Shown here: positions 35,785 to 44,718 of the stretch, piece after piece
How positions within the stretch are numbered: the stretch's first letter is position 1
How the letters are laid out: every line of letters begins with the position of its first letter
DNA from: Seonamhaeicola sp. ML3
GTDB lineage: Bacteria; Bacteroidota; Bacteroidia; Flavobacteriales; Flavobacteriaceae
Reading direction: 5' to 3'
DNA length: 64,000 bases
NCBI RefSeq assembly: GCF_023273855.1
Contig: NZ_CP096884.1
Span: 806,001 to 870,000 of the forward strand
Made by a program: the position numbers and the translations under genes
Notes under the pieces: generated by a model
What the model saw: the letters and a program-made list of their open reading frames with translations, nothing else
What the model was told of the DNA's origin: nothing
Databases searched by the model: none

Positions 35785-36171
35785 ATGAAAAAAATAATCA
35801 TAACATTTATCCCATTATTTACATTGTTAACTTTCTCTTGTAGTTCTGACGATAAAAATAATGAACCTGTATCTGTAATTGGAACATGGCACCTGGAATA
35901 TACTCAATTTAATGATGAAGAACCTATGTATCCAGATAATGACAACATCCTAACTATTAATAACGACAACACTTATAACCACATTAATGAACCTTACTTC
36001 AATCATTCAAGTACTTGGGAAATGCAGGATGAAAAAACCATAAGGATTAATCAATGGGAAGAAGGCCTTGATAGAAATTTCACACTTAATGGTTTAACAA
36101 ATGAAAGTCTTGTAATCCCTTTAACCTTTTCAAGTGATGGAGATATATTATATTATCATTATAAACGATAA
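35785..36171 (+). CDS. Small lipocalin-like lipoprotein
   Basis: Lipoprotein of 128 residues. The lipobox is TFSC (Cys19) and is followed by SSDD, which resembles the surface-export signal of flavobacterial lipoproteins. The body, VIGTWHLEYTQFNDEE then ILTINNDNTYNH and STWEMQDEKTIRI, has the GTW plus alternating strands of lipocalin-like domains. It probably sits on the cell surface. The next gene begins 4 bp later. Function unknown. Confidence 0.7.
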   Translation: MKKIIITFIPLFTLLTFSCSSDDKNNEPVSVIGTWHLEYTQFNDEEPMYPDNDNILTINNDNTYNHINEPYFNHSSTWEMQDEKTIRINQWEEGLDRNFTLNGLTNESLVIPLTFSSDGDILYYHYKR

Positions 36172-36175
36172 ATAA

Positions 36176-36559
36176 ATGTGGGTTAATGGATTTATTAAAT
36201 GGAAAACAAATGATTTAATACCTCATAAGTTGCTTTTCAAACACGGAAAAATTCAAGAAGTAGAAAACAAGAACTTTAAAGGAATAAAAGCATTGGAAAC
36301 CAATTCAACATTAGCCGATAATTTTGAAATATTTAAAACTTATAAGAGAGACAAATCGAATAATCATTGCAAGTATTACATAAAAAAATCGGTAGATGAA
36401 GAAGTATTTTTAATCTTTTTAAAAATAAATATTTCCCAATATTGGAAGCTTAAATGGCAATTGAAAGAGTGGTTAATACAGTCCAAAGATTTTAAACTAG
36501 AAATTCTAAAATTTCTGGCAATTGCACTTTTAGCATATTTAATAGGGAAATTAAGTTAA
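36176..36559 (+). CDS. Hypothetical protein with C-terminal membrane helix
   Basis: Unrecognised 127-residue protein, rich in Lys and aromatic residues. It has no signal peptide; a single hydrophobic helix at the very end (LEILKFLAIALLAYLIGKLS) suggests a tail-anchored protein facing the cytoplasm. Start ATG 36176 lies 4 bp after the lipoprotein stop. Codon use is as AT-rich as that of the next gene. It could pair with the HEPN protein 42 bp downstream, but nothing in the sequence proves it. Confidence 0.5.
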   Translation: MWVNGFIKWKTNDLIPHKLLFKHGKIQEVENKNFKGIKALETNSTLADNFEIFKTYKRDKSNNHCKYYIKKSVDEEVFLIFLKINISQYWKLKWQLKEWLIQSKDFKLEILKFLAIALLAYLIGKLS

Positions 36560-36601
36560 ATAAAATGAAAAAACGTTATACAAGCCGTATATAAAAAGAC
36601 A

Positions 36602-37867
36602 ATGAAATTATCAGACTTTAATGAATCCGTTGAACGACTTTTCAAACTGAAGATTGATAGGGATACAAATCATTATCAATACTATAGATTTGATGAACTT
36701 GAAATAAGACTAAAAAAGAAACTTTATCGCGAAACTTGTGAAAAGCTTGATGCTTTTACAACGATTGAAGGTTACGAACTTTTTTCTCCAAAATACTATG
36801 AAGTTTCATTAAGTCAAGGTTCGCGAATATATTATGGCGGTAGAGATGAGATTTATAAAAAGGACAACGTAAATGGACTAGATTACTTCTTAAAATCCCC
36901 TTCTAACGAATACTTGGTCTTCTTTATTAAGAATTTAATCGAGTTAGCAAATTCTGAAGGGTTAGGCAGACCACCTTTAACGCTTAATCGGCTAAGAAAT
37001 AGAATGTATTACCGAAACAAAGAGAATGAAACTCTTGAACTGTTTGAGGTTCTTAAAGAATCAATTCCAAGATTTCAAACTTTACAAATATCTTCTCAAA
37101 ACGAGAAGAATCTTAAAGATTTTGAAAGCAATACTTCTTCGTTTCTTTTCACACTTGGCTTTAATACAGACCTTTCTTTTCTTCCTACAAATATTACAGA
37201 AGATTTTAGCCGTACAATAAGGATAGGGAGGATAAGAAGAGCCAGTATAGATGACATTGAAGCACCTAAGCGAAAGTATCTTCAAGACTTAATATTATTC
37301 TATCAAAAAGGAATCTCAGCCGAAAGTGCTGACTTACAGTTTCTTTCATTCTACCATATCTTAGAACACTTCTTTGAGAAAATATACAATGAAGAACTTA
37401 TCCAATCAGTACAAGACAAACTAACCGCACCTTCTTTTTCATACAAAAGATCAAAAGACCTTAATAGTTTAATCAAAGTCATTCAGGATAAGTTAAAATA
37501 TAAGAATGAAGAATTTCAGATTAACGAACCAGAAGCTTTACGACTAGTTCTAGACAAGTTCATTGAAGACTTTGAAGAAATAAAACAAGAAATAAAAACC
37601 TATGATGAAAAGCTTCTAGATTACTACAAGACCAATGAAGTTTCTTTTTCAAAAGGCAATAAAGTGAACTTTAATGAAGAGCGACAGTCAATCCTTAAAA
37701 ACCTAAGGGAAAGAATTTATAAGACCCGAAATTCTATTGTTCATAGCAAGGAAACAGACAAGACAAAATATCTTCCATTTAAACACGATAAAGAGCTATC
37801 ACATGAGATAATTCTAATGCGAATAATTGCAGAAAAAATCGTTATTGGTAGTTCACAAGAATTATAA
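36602..37867 (+). CDS. Protein with C-terminal HEPN-like Rx4H motif (Apea-like), function unknown
   Basis: A 421-residue protein without signal peptide or membrane segment. The N-terminal half (1-220) is unrecognised. The C-terminal half is all helical: FLSFYHILEHFFEKIY (247-262), a long charged helix, and ERIYKTRNSIVHSKE with Arg376-x4-His381, the catalytic pattern of HEPN ribonucleases. This arrangement of an aromatic-rich helix with EH and a later RNxxxH resembles the Apea-like HEPN group, found in defence and toxin-antitoxin proteins. It lies in an accessory patch next to a tRNA gene. A non-catalytic scaffold is the alternative. Confidence 0.55.
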   Translation: MKLSDFNESVERLFKLKIDRDTNHYQYYRFDELEIRLKKKLYRETCEKLDAFTTIEGYELFSPKYYEVSLSQGSRIYYGGRDEIYKKDNVNGLDYFLKSPSNEYLVFFIKNLIELANSEGLGRPPLTLNRLRNRMYYRNKENETLELFEVLKESIPRFQTLQISSQNEKNLKDFESNTSSFLFTLGFNTDLSFLPTNITEDFSRTIRIGRIRRASIDDIEAPKRKYLQDLILFYQKGISAESADLQFLSFYHILEHFFEKIYNEELIQSVQDKLTAPSFSYKRSKDLNSLIKVIQDKLKYKNEEFQINEPEALRLVLDKFIEDFEEIKQEIKTYDEKLLDYYKTNEVSFSKGNKVNFNEERQSILKNLRERIYKTRNSIVHSKETDKTKYLPFKHDKELSHEIILMRIIAEKIVIGSSQEL

Positions 37868-38033
37868 AAAATACACTGTATAACTTAAGATGGACATAAA
37901 ACATAGGTCGGCATTGATTTACACAAATTTCGGTTTGTAGAAAACTTAGTCTCGGCTGACAAGTTCACTTCCACAAAGCAAACTTAGTTTCCTATCCGCG
38001 ACCATTAAACAAACACCCCGTTTTACCATAGCG

Positions 38034-38332
38034 CGTTTAATTCTCTCAACCACACAAAACCGCAACTGGCTTATAATTATGAATTCTCCGTAAAGTCCGG
38101 TATTGGATAGGCACGTTCTACACCTAGCGTAACGCACAAAGAACAAGAGGTTTTATCTTATGGAACAAAGGTATCGGCGTTTTCAAAAATTAAAATAAAC
38201 CCTTTTATCGCCGACAAAACATTCTTCGAAAACCACACATTAGATGTTGCCAACTGGATGATCATCATTCAGCTGTTTAAAGAACTATCTATTGAGGCTT
38301 CGAGGTATAATACGAATATGCAGTTAAATTAA
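38034..38332 (+). pseudogene. Remnant of an unidentified reading frame with internal stop
   Basis: One frame reads coherently from about 38034 (FYHSAFNSLNHTKPQLAYNY) to the TAA at 38330-38332 (ending FKELSIEASRYNTNMQLN), broken only by TAG at 38108-38110. No start codon is left. The amino-acid composition is protein-like, including NPFIADKTFFENHTLDVANW, but I do not recognise the family. The stretch 37868-38033 before it and 38333-38540 after it show no gene; the latter has AT-rich DNA. Confidence 0.45.
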
Positions 38333-38540
38333 TGGTGCGTTTTTCTTTTGGGGAAAGCGCAGGATTGTATATCCTTTCGTCCCAATCCTGAAAATGAAAC
38401 GAACATGAATTTTATTCATTTCAAATTCAACAAGTTATTGAATAAAATTTATGAGAGTTCCTGAATGTATTATAATTTTTTGAAAATTTAGAAATCAAAA
38501 AATTATAAACAGATGAAAAGCTTCACTGCTACCGCAGTTT

Positions 38541-38602
38541 ACTTTTTTTGTTTAAAAATATGCTTTGAAGTAAACTCCAGCATATTTTTAAACAAAAAAA
38601 GT
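38541..38602. repeat. Perfect 24-bp inverted repeat next to tRNA-Tyr
   Basis: Arms 38541-38564 and 38579-38602 are exact reverse complements (left arm begins ACTTTTTTTGTTTAAAAATA) around a 14-base loop. The right arm includes the T-run of the tRNA terminator, so the left arm duplicates that terminator tail in inverse orientation. Confidence 0.85.
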
Positions 38603-38620
38603 CTACACAATCGTGTAGAC
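38594..38620 (-). terminator. Terminator of tRNA-Tyr
   Basis: GTCTACAC / GTGTAGAC with a 4-base loop, followed on the minus strand by a run of seven T (38594-38600). Confidence 0.85.
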
Positions 38621-38634
38621 TTTTCGAGTTAATG

Positions 38635-38717
38635 TGGGAAGAGCAGGATTCGAACCTGCGAAGGTAAAAACCAACAGATTTACAGTCTGTCCTCGTTGGC
38701 CGCTTGAGTATCTTCCC
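38635..38717 (-). tRNA. tRNA-Tyr (GTA)
   Basis: On the minus strand the acceptor stem GGGAAGA pairs with TCTTCCC, the T-arm is GCAGGTTCGAATCCTGC, and the anticodon stem-loop CAGACTGTAAATCTG displays GTA. A long variable arm, as in bacterial tRNA-Tyr, gives 83 bases. CCA is not encoded. Its own promoter and terminator flank it. Confidence 0.95.
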
Positions 38718-38728
38718 AAAACCGAGCG

Positions 38729-38759
38729 CAAATATATTATTGTTGAATATTTTTACCAA
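38729..38759 (-). promoter_or_regulatory. Promoter of tRNA-Tyr
   Basis: TTG (38757-38759), 20 bases, TATATTTG (38729-38736), full consensus on the minus strand, 12 bp before the mature 5' end. Confidence 0.75.
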
Positions 38760-38839
38760 AGAAAAAAGAGATTACTTTAACGTGAGTTCAGCTTAAATTC
38801 AACATAAAGAATAGCAAAAAGTTCAATAAAAATAAGTAC

Positions 38840-38960
38840 TTGTCACCTTGAGCATTTCTGAAATGAAATATATTTTCATTGAAAGTACCTCGCGAAGCTA
38901 ATCGAAAGGCATCCAAATAACGTTATTTAAACTAGGTTTCGACTACGCTCAACCTGACAA
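38840..38960. repeat. MITE-like 121-bp element with terminal inverted repeats
   Basis: Ends TTGTCACCTTGAGC (38840-38853) and GCTCAACCTGACAA (38947-38960) are inverted repeats, 12 of 14 positions matching. TTTCGACTACGCTCA inside its right end recurs inverted at 60111-60127 (TGAGCGTAGTCGAA). No coding capacity. Confidence 0.65.
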
Positions 38961-39058
38961 CAGTTAATAACTTGCTGATTTTCAAAAATAAAAGCAAAAT
39001 TTCATTGAACTCAAGTTACTTTATTGATTTTTCTCAAAGCTGGCAAGACCTATTTGGT

Positions 39059-39090
39059 GTCATGCTGAACTCGTTTCAGCATCTCATCTT
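39059..39090. repeat. TCATGCTGAA palindromic repeat
   Basis: GTCATGCTGAACTCG followed by TTTCAGCATCTCAT is the inverse of the copy at 11966-11994. Apart from this and the 121-bp element, 38760-39156 shows nothing recognisable. Confidence 0.75.
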
Positions 39091-39156
39091 AATCATTAAA
39101 AACGAAGCAACCGTTTACCTCCTAACAAGGAGTAAGTAAGAGAGATGTAAAAAAAA

Positions 39157-41868
39157 TTATAACTCGTAACGCAACCTAAACGTCACAAATCTGGGCTGAA
39201 TAAAGTACTCTATCGCACTTACAGAAACATTACCGGCATTACTCCTATTTTGACTTTTTGTATCTAAAATATTAGTAGCCCTAACTTCAAATTCCCATTT
39301 GCTATCTTGGTCTTTTCTGTAAGACAACGATGCATTCCAAAACTCAAAACTATTTATGGTTTTTTCTTCATCGCTGAAATTATTATAGCTATAATCGGTC
39401 TTAAAGGTAAATTTCTTTAAAATTAAAGCATCGAACTCAACCGATGGCGCTCGTGTAAAAAACTTAGTTCTATTGGCACCTTGGTCATTATCTTGAATTG
39501 TATGTCTGTAACCAATTTCAAAATTGGGCGCTTCCCTAAAATTGGTACTTAAACTGGTTCTGTAGGTGTAGGTGTAATTTTCGTTTACAGAGCGCACCGA
39601 GTTAATAATCTGGTTAAACTTAGCATAATTGAAGTTTCCGTTTACCCGAGCTTTAAACTTTCCTACAGTCTTTTCTATTCTACCTGAAGCACTAGCGTTT
39701 TCATCGGCAAAATCTGAATTAAAAGGTGAAATAACACGTACCACGCTGCCAGGCTGAAACTGTGATGTTGTTCTTATACGATCTATGGTTTTAGAATAGC
39801 TCAACCTTCCCACAACATTGGTATAATTAAACATATTAAAACTGAAATACGATAAATTAACATTATGAGCTAGGGCACTTTCTAGTTCTTGTTCTCCAGA
39901 ATACAGCGCATTGTAATTGTTTAAAACTAAACCGCGTGCCAATTGATTTACATCTGTAAAATTGGTAGACATGCGATAGTTGAAAATAATCTGCTCACTA
40001 TTTTTTAACTGAATACGTGTATTAAAATCTGGTAAAAGCCTAAAAAAGTTATCGGTGTAGCTTACATTAAACTGGTTGTTTTTTGCACTGTAGGCATGGG
40101 CAGAAACCCCAGGCCTAAACGTAAATATCCCTAGTTTTAATCTGTAATGTAATCCCAAATACACATCACTAAACGTGTAATTAATGGCGTTGCCATCTAG
40201 TGCGTTTGGTATATTCGTACTTGACTGTAATCTATCGCCATTATCTAAATACTGAAAGATATTTGAGTTAAAATCCTGCTCACTATAAATTGTTCCTAAA
40301 GTGAAGTTTAAATCACTTTTGGTATTTAGAACATTCCAGTAATCTATCTTCGCATCCAGTTGATTGGACTTTACGCGTTTTTCTTGCGCAATATTATAGT
40401 CTATTTGTGCATTTTCTAACCCCAAAGCATTAGCCGTATTTTCGTAATTGGCTTTATCCTCGAGAATAGCGTTGTAAAAGGGGTCTTCATCCTGAAATAA
40501 ATGCTGCACTTCGAGAGCAAAAATGTTATTATCGTTTAACGTGTAATAATAATTAAGATTCTGATTTATACTAAAGGGTGTTATGGTCTCGTTCTGGTCG
40601 ATATCACCAATTACAGAAGACACAAAAATTTGATTTTGAGATTCTTTTGATGTTCTTGCCAACACATCATAATCCAACTGATTATTTACATTGGGTTTGT
40701 AATTGGCACTCAGTTTTAACATGCCCAAATCGCTTCTCTGCGTAGTATTACTCTCGGTATCTTCGTCTGGAACATTCAAATCTGGGTTTGTAAACGTAAT
40801 AGAGCGGTTCTCTTGTAAATCGGTTCTACTATTAGAAAAAATGGCAAACCCGCTAAAATCTAGAGTCTTTTTTGGTGCATAACTAAAATTGGCTGCCCCA
40901 AACTTGGTATTGATGTATTTAGCTCGGTTATTTTGAAGCGTTAAAAACCCAATATCATTACTACCTAAATCAATGTTCGTTCCACTGCTCCTGCTGGGCG
41001 ACCTAAAACCTCCTGTAAATTTAAAATAGTCTCTACGTGTAAAAGCCACCTCGCCAATATTATTTAAATCCCCAATAAGGTTTATACTATATTCTGGGCT
41101 ATAATAAAACAACTTAGGCTGAGCCAAGAACAAGGTTTCATCTGGCGAATCACCAATGCCTCCAGTAACCGTTCCAAACCAGAATTTCTTTTTGCCTTCT
41201 TTCAGTTTTATATTTATGGCAATGTTATCTTGGTTATTGGTTACACCTCTTAACTGACTAACCTCAGCATAATTTTTAAGAACTTCAACTTTATCAACGG
41301 CATTAGCCGGAATATTTTCTACGGCCAGTTTAGAATCACCATCAAAGAAATCTTTTCCCTCTACCATAACCTTTCCAACCGTTTTACCTTCCACCTCAAT
41401 CTCACCATCGTCGTTAAGCTCTACTCCGGGCAGCTTTTTTAAAACATCTCCTAATTTCCGTTCGGTACCAGATTTAAAAGAATCGGCGTTATATACAATG
41501 GTATCACCCTTAACGGTTACGGGCATTTCGTAAACAAGTTCTACAGCTTCAAGAGCATTATCAACTTGCAATGTGAAATTTTTAATCACAGGCGCGTCCT
41601 TAGTTTCCAGACTCGCTTGGGCTGTTTTCATACCAACGTAACTTACTTGAATGGTATAGGCTGTATTTTTTTCTACAGATAGCTTATAACGCCCTTCGTT
41701 ATTTGTGATACCATAGGCATCCAATTTTTGTGTTGCTTGGTTTATAGCTATAACATTTGCTAACTCTAGCGGTGTGCCTATACTATCCTTTACGGTACCC
41801 TCAAGCCTAATTTGAGCAAAAGTATACCCAACCGTAAAAAGAAGTATTAGTAGAAGATATTGTTTCAT
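39157..41868 (-). CDS. Outer-membrane beta-barrel protein with carboxypeptidase-like regulatory domain (TonB receptor-like)
   Basis: 903-residue outer-membrane protein. Signal peptide to about residue 18 (cut after FAQ), then a carboxypeptidase-regulatory-like domain (IRLEGTVKDSIGTPLELANV, 20-110), a plug-like segment (GTERKLGDVLKKLPGVELND, ELEV and MVEGKDFFDGDSKLA near 130-200) and a C-terminal barrel of alternating aromatic strands ending FVTFRLRYEL. This is the family annotated as outer membrane beta-barrel protein with TonB-receptor plug. The cargo is unknown. The two GLPGLI genes are directly upstream on the same strand and probably co-transcribed. Confidence 0.85.
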   Translation of the reverse strand: MKQYLLLILLFTVGYTFAQIRLEGTVKDSIGTPLELANVIAINQATQKLDAYGITNNEGRYKLSVEKNTAYTIQVSYVGMKTAQASLETKDAPVIKNFTLQVDNALEAVELVYEMPVTVKGDTIVYNADSFKSGTERKLGDVLKKLPGVELNDDGEIEVEGKTVGKVMVEGKDFFDGDSKLAVENIPANAVDKVEVLKNYAEVSQLRGVTNNQDNIAINIKLKEGKKKFWFGTVTGGIGDSPDETLFLAQPKLFYYSPEYSINLIGDLNNIGEVAFTRRDYFKFTGGFRSPSRSSGTNIDLGSNDIGFLTLQNNRAKYINTKFGAANFSYAPKKTLDFSGFAIFSNSRTDLQENRSITFTNPDLNVPDEDTESNTTQRSDLGMLKLSANYKPNVNNQLDYDVLARTSKESQNQIFVSSVIGDIDQNETITPFSINQNLNYYYTLNDNNIFALEVQHLFQDEDPFYNAILEDKANYENTANALGLENAQIDYNIAQEKRVKSNQLDAKIDYWNVLNTKSDLNFTLGTIYSEQDFNSNIFQYLDNGDRLQSSTNIPNALDGNAINYTFSDVYLGLHYRLKLGIFTFRPGVSAHAYSAKNNQFNVSYTDNFFRLLPDFNTRIQLKNSEQIIFNYRMSTNFTDVNQLARGLVLNNYNALYSGEQELESALAHNVNLSYFSFNMFNYTNVVGRLSYSKTIDRIRTTSQFQPGSVVRVISPFNSDFADENASASGRIEKTVGKFKARVNGNFNYAKFNQIINSVRSVNENYTYTYRTSLSTNFREAPNFEIGYRHTIQDNDQGANRTKFFTRAPSVEFDALILKKFTFKTDYSYNNFSDEEKTINSFEFWNASLSYRKDQDSKWEFEVRATNILDTKSQNRSNAGNVSVSAIEYFIQPRFVTFRLRYEL

Positions 41869-41964
41869 GGAAATTATTCGGTTTTATAATGCACAAGCAG
41901 CTCGTAAGCACAATGCAAAACTGGTTAGTTAAATTACCTGTGAGTTTATGATGTGTTATAAGGG

Positions 41965-42822
41965 TTAGCCTCGGCCACGACCTCCGCCACCTGGACGGCC
42001 ACCACCTCTTCTAAAGTTTTCGCGCATTTCTTGCATTTTCTTTTTTGATATCTCATCGAACTCAGCACGGCTTACTTCTTTACCTTTTGATGGCACTTTA
42101 ATACCTTCTTTCTCCTTAGGATTCATGACTATCTTAGAACACAGTATTGTGGTTCTCCCTTCGTTAACTTCAAGAATTAAACCCGGCAATCCCCAATAAT
42201 CACTTGGACCTTGACTTACCGGAATCTGAGGCGTATACCAAACCACAACCTCAATCTCATCGAGCTTAGGCTCTGGTTGCTCTTCTGGTTGTTCTTCTCC
42301 TGGTCTGGGTCTTCTAAAATTAACATCCAAACCATATTTTATCTTTTTGCCTATGGCCTTGAAACAGGTGTATTGACCAATTTGTTTAGTTTCTCCGGTC
42401 ATTTTCCATTCAAAAGAAGGAATGGAATCTTTGATTAAAAACTTTTTACCGAAAACTTCACGTTCTTGCAAGAAACTGCGATTCTGAATATTTTTATATT
42501 GGTTACCATCCACGAAGTTTCCCATCATCATGGTTCGGAAACCACCGCCACCGCCGCCCGGTGCGTCTAGTGTTTCTTCTTCCTTATAAATAGATTCTGA
42601 TTTATTAAACGTTAGAATAAACGTTTTTTCGAGAGCGCTTTTTATTCTAGCAGCTATACGCTTTTTTTGCTCTTCATCCATGCCCGGCCTACCAAAGTTG
42701 GCCATGTCTATCGTGGTTTTAGATTTGTAATACGCCTTTCCTTGAAAATCTTGCGCTACTATTGAGTTAGACATCAATAGTACAATGAATAGCATCGCGA
42801 TTTTTAATGGTAATTGTTTCAT
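41965..42822 (-). CDS. GLPGLI family protein, copy B
   Basis: Exported protein of 285 residues with signal peptide (cut near SIVAQ) and the family hallmark GPSDYWGLPGLILEVNEGRT. The N-terminal pattern DFQGKAYYKSKT and EKTFILTFNKSESIYKEEE is shared with the neighbouring copy. It ends with a Gly/Arg tail (RGGGRPGGGGRGRG) not seen in the other copy. GLPGLI proteins are common in Bacteroidota, often next to TonB-dependent receptors; their function is unknown. 96 bp upstream of the barrel gene. Confidence 0.9.
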   Translation of the reverse strand: MKQLPLKIAMLFIVLLMSNSIVAQDFQGKAYYKSKTTIDMANFGRPGMDEEQKKRIAARIKSALEKTFILTFNKSESIYKEEETLDAPGGGGGGFRTMMMGNFVDGNQYKNIQNRSFLQEREVFGKKFLIKDSIPSFEWKMTGETKQIGQYTCFKAIGKKIKYGLDVNFRRPRPGEEQPEEQPEPKLDEIEVVVWYTPQIPVSQGPSDYWGLPGLILEVNEGRTTILCSKIVMNPKEKEGIKVPSKGKEVSRAEFDEISKKKMQEMRENFRRGGGRPGGGGRGRG

Positions 42823-42929
42823 CTATGGATTTGTTAATTGGTTAATCTAGATTATAATGCTAAGACCAAAATACAAATTCATAGTTTAAATCGTAGACGT
42901 TAATTTTTAGTTAAATAAAAATGCGAAGC

Positions 42930-43781
42930 TTATCGAGTACTCCTGCCTATTCTATTTTCTCTAAACTCTCGCATCTTTTTGAAGATGATATCGACGTACT
43001 CATTTTTTGAGACGTATTTACCTTTTTCCGGAATTTCAATCTTGTTTTTTTCCTTAGGGTTGATAACCACCTTAGAACATAAAACAGTGGTGCCGTTGTA
43101 GCTAACCTCTAAAATGAGACCAGGCAAACCCCAAAATTCTGAAGGCCCATGGCTGACAGGTATTTTTGGTGTATACCATGCTACTATTTGAGTCATTTCA
43201 ATGTCCTCGGGTTTCTGGTCTCCTTCATTATTTTCTGAAGATGTCGCTGCCTCTTTATTCGCATCTCGCTTTCTCATTTTACTCCAAGAAAAAGACCACC
43301 ATTCTAAATCTGAACTAGGAATTAAACATACCGCTTTGTAACAAGTATAGTTTCCAATAGTTTTGGTTTCAGTACCAAGGTTCCAGTTAAATTTTTGAAT
43401 GTTATCGTCGATTACAAATCGTTTACCATAAAACTCCTGCTGCTGTACAATCTTGTTATCCTTAACATTTTTATATTGTGTACCTGCCCTAAAGTTTTTC
43501 CCCCAAGAATCTGTTGCTCCAGAAATAGCATCGAGCACCTCTTCTTCTTTGTATGTAGATTCTGTTTTGTTAAAAGTTAGAACAAACGTTTTCTCCAATC
43601 TGTTTTTCAGTCGGGCTGCTATTTGCTTTTTTTGTTGCTGACTCATTGTAGCTCCCCATCTGCCAAGTTCTAAGGCAGACTTAGATTGGTAATAGGCTTT
43701 GCCTTGAAACTCCTGACCATGTATACAAACTGAACCTAACAGAACGATACAAAAGGAGATTATTTTTAGAACAGATTTCAT
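42930..43781 (-). CDS. GLPGLI family protein, copy A
   Basis: 283-residue exported paralogue of the next gene: EFQGKAYYQSKSALELG, KTFVLTFNKTESTYKEEEVL and GPSEFWGLPGLILEVSYNGT align with it throughout. The middle (SSDLEWWSFSWSKMRKRDAN) and the C-terminus differ, so this is an old tandem duplication. It begins the three-gene unit; 155 bp upstream a divergent gene starts. Function unknown. Confidence 0.9.
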   Translation of the reverse strand: MKSVLKIISFCIVLLGSVCIHGQEFQGKAYYQSKSALELGRWGATMSQQQKKQIAARLKNRLEKTFVLTFNKTESTYKEEEVLDAISGATDSWGKNFRAGTQYKNVKDNKIVQQQEFYGKRFVIDDNIQKFNWNLGTETKTIGNYTCYKAVCLIPSSDLEWWSFSWSKMRKRDANKEAATSSENNEGDQKPEDIEMTQIVAWYTPKIPVSHGPSEFWGLPGLILEVSYNGTTVLCSKVVINPKEKNKIEIPEKGKYVSKNEYVDIIFKKMREFRENRIGRSTR

Positions 43782-43936
43782 GAGAGTTAGATTTTTTTGT
43801 TTAACAAATATACTAAATTATTAAACAAAATATAAGCCATGGGGTTAAACTAAACTTCAATAAGCAATTTTTTTTAAGTCTACCTTATACCTTATTACAG
43901 AAAAATTGGTTTGATTTTTGTAATTTTCAAGCAACA

Positions 43937-44716
43937 ATGAAACATCTATTTTTTTTATTTTTTCTATTTCCTTTTTTTGTATTCGCTCAAAAAAGTATTG
44001 ATACAGCACTTTTAAAAACCACTGAATTTACCAGTGATAAAATTATTGCCATAGATAATTTTGGAACTGTTTTTTATTTACAAGAAAATACTATCTACAG
44101 AAAAACAACTTCAGAGACACTATCTTACAATAATTTACAATTGGGTGAAGTAACATCGGCCAACGCTTTCAACCCTCTGAAAATAAATTTATTTTATCAC
44201 GATTTTAATACCATTATTATACTCGATAATAGGTTAGCAGAAATTTTCAGGATTGACTTCAACAGAATTCTTCCCTACAAGAACGTAACCCATGTTTCTG
44301 CAGGCTTTGACAACACGCTGTGGCTTTTTAATCAAGACAATCAACAGCTAGAATTATACAATTATAAAAATAACACTACACAGGCCAGGTCATTACCCAT
44401 TCAAAATAAAATTCTAGACCTGGTTAGTAATTACAACAACGTTTGGCTGTTAACCGAAGACTATATTTACGAGTATAATTACTTTGGAAACCTAGTCAGT
44501 AAAACAAAAAACCAAGGATATTCTGAGCTTATTGAGAACAATGGAAATCTCATTTTAAAAAAACAAAACGCGTTGTACTACCAAGGAAAAAACGATAACG
44601 AAGCCACTTTAATTACACTACCAAATTTGTTGATAAATCAGTTTTTTGTAACCAATGAAACCTTGTATATTTACCAGAATCAAAAACTACAACAATTTCA
44701 ATTAAAAATAAATTAA
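43937..44716 (+). CDS. Exported beta-propeller-like protein
   Basis: 259-residue protein with signal peptide (cut after FVFAQ, residue 18). Repeated strands such as IIAIDNFGTVFYLQENTIYR, ITSANAF-like turns and VSAGFDNTLWLFNQDNQQLE suggest a WD-like or YncE-like propeller. A stop codon 2 bp before the dNK start makes the pair co-transcribed. Function not known; a link to nucleotide salvage is not implied by the fold. Confidence 0.7.
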   Translation: MKHLFFLFFLFPFFVFAQKSIDTALLKTTEFTSDKIIAIDNFGTVFYLQENTIYRKTTSETLSYNNLQLGEVTSANAFNPLKINLFYHDFNTIIILDNRLAEIFRIDFNRILPYKNVTHVSAGFDNTLWLFNQDNQQLELYNYKNNTTQARSLPIQNKILDLVSNYNNVWLLTEDYIYEYNYFGNLVSKTKNQGYSELIENNGNLILKKQNALYYQGKNDNEATLITLPNLLINQFFVTNETLYIYQNQKLQQFQLKIN

Positions 44717-44718
44717 GT

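Noticed and set aside
37946-38146. 66-codon minus-strand frame after the HEPN gene
   Set aside because: Overlaps the plus-strand relic frame, has Cys/Arg-rich random composition and no initiation context.
38350-38375. Possible att copy of the tRNA-Tyr 3' end (GGGAA and GCAGGATT shared)
   Set aside because: Only two short blocks match with different spacing, and no integrase is present.
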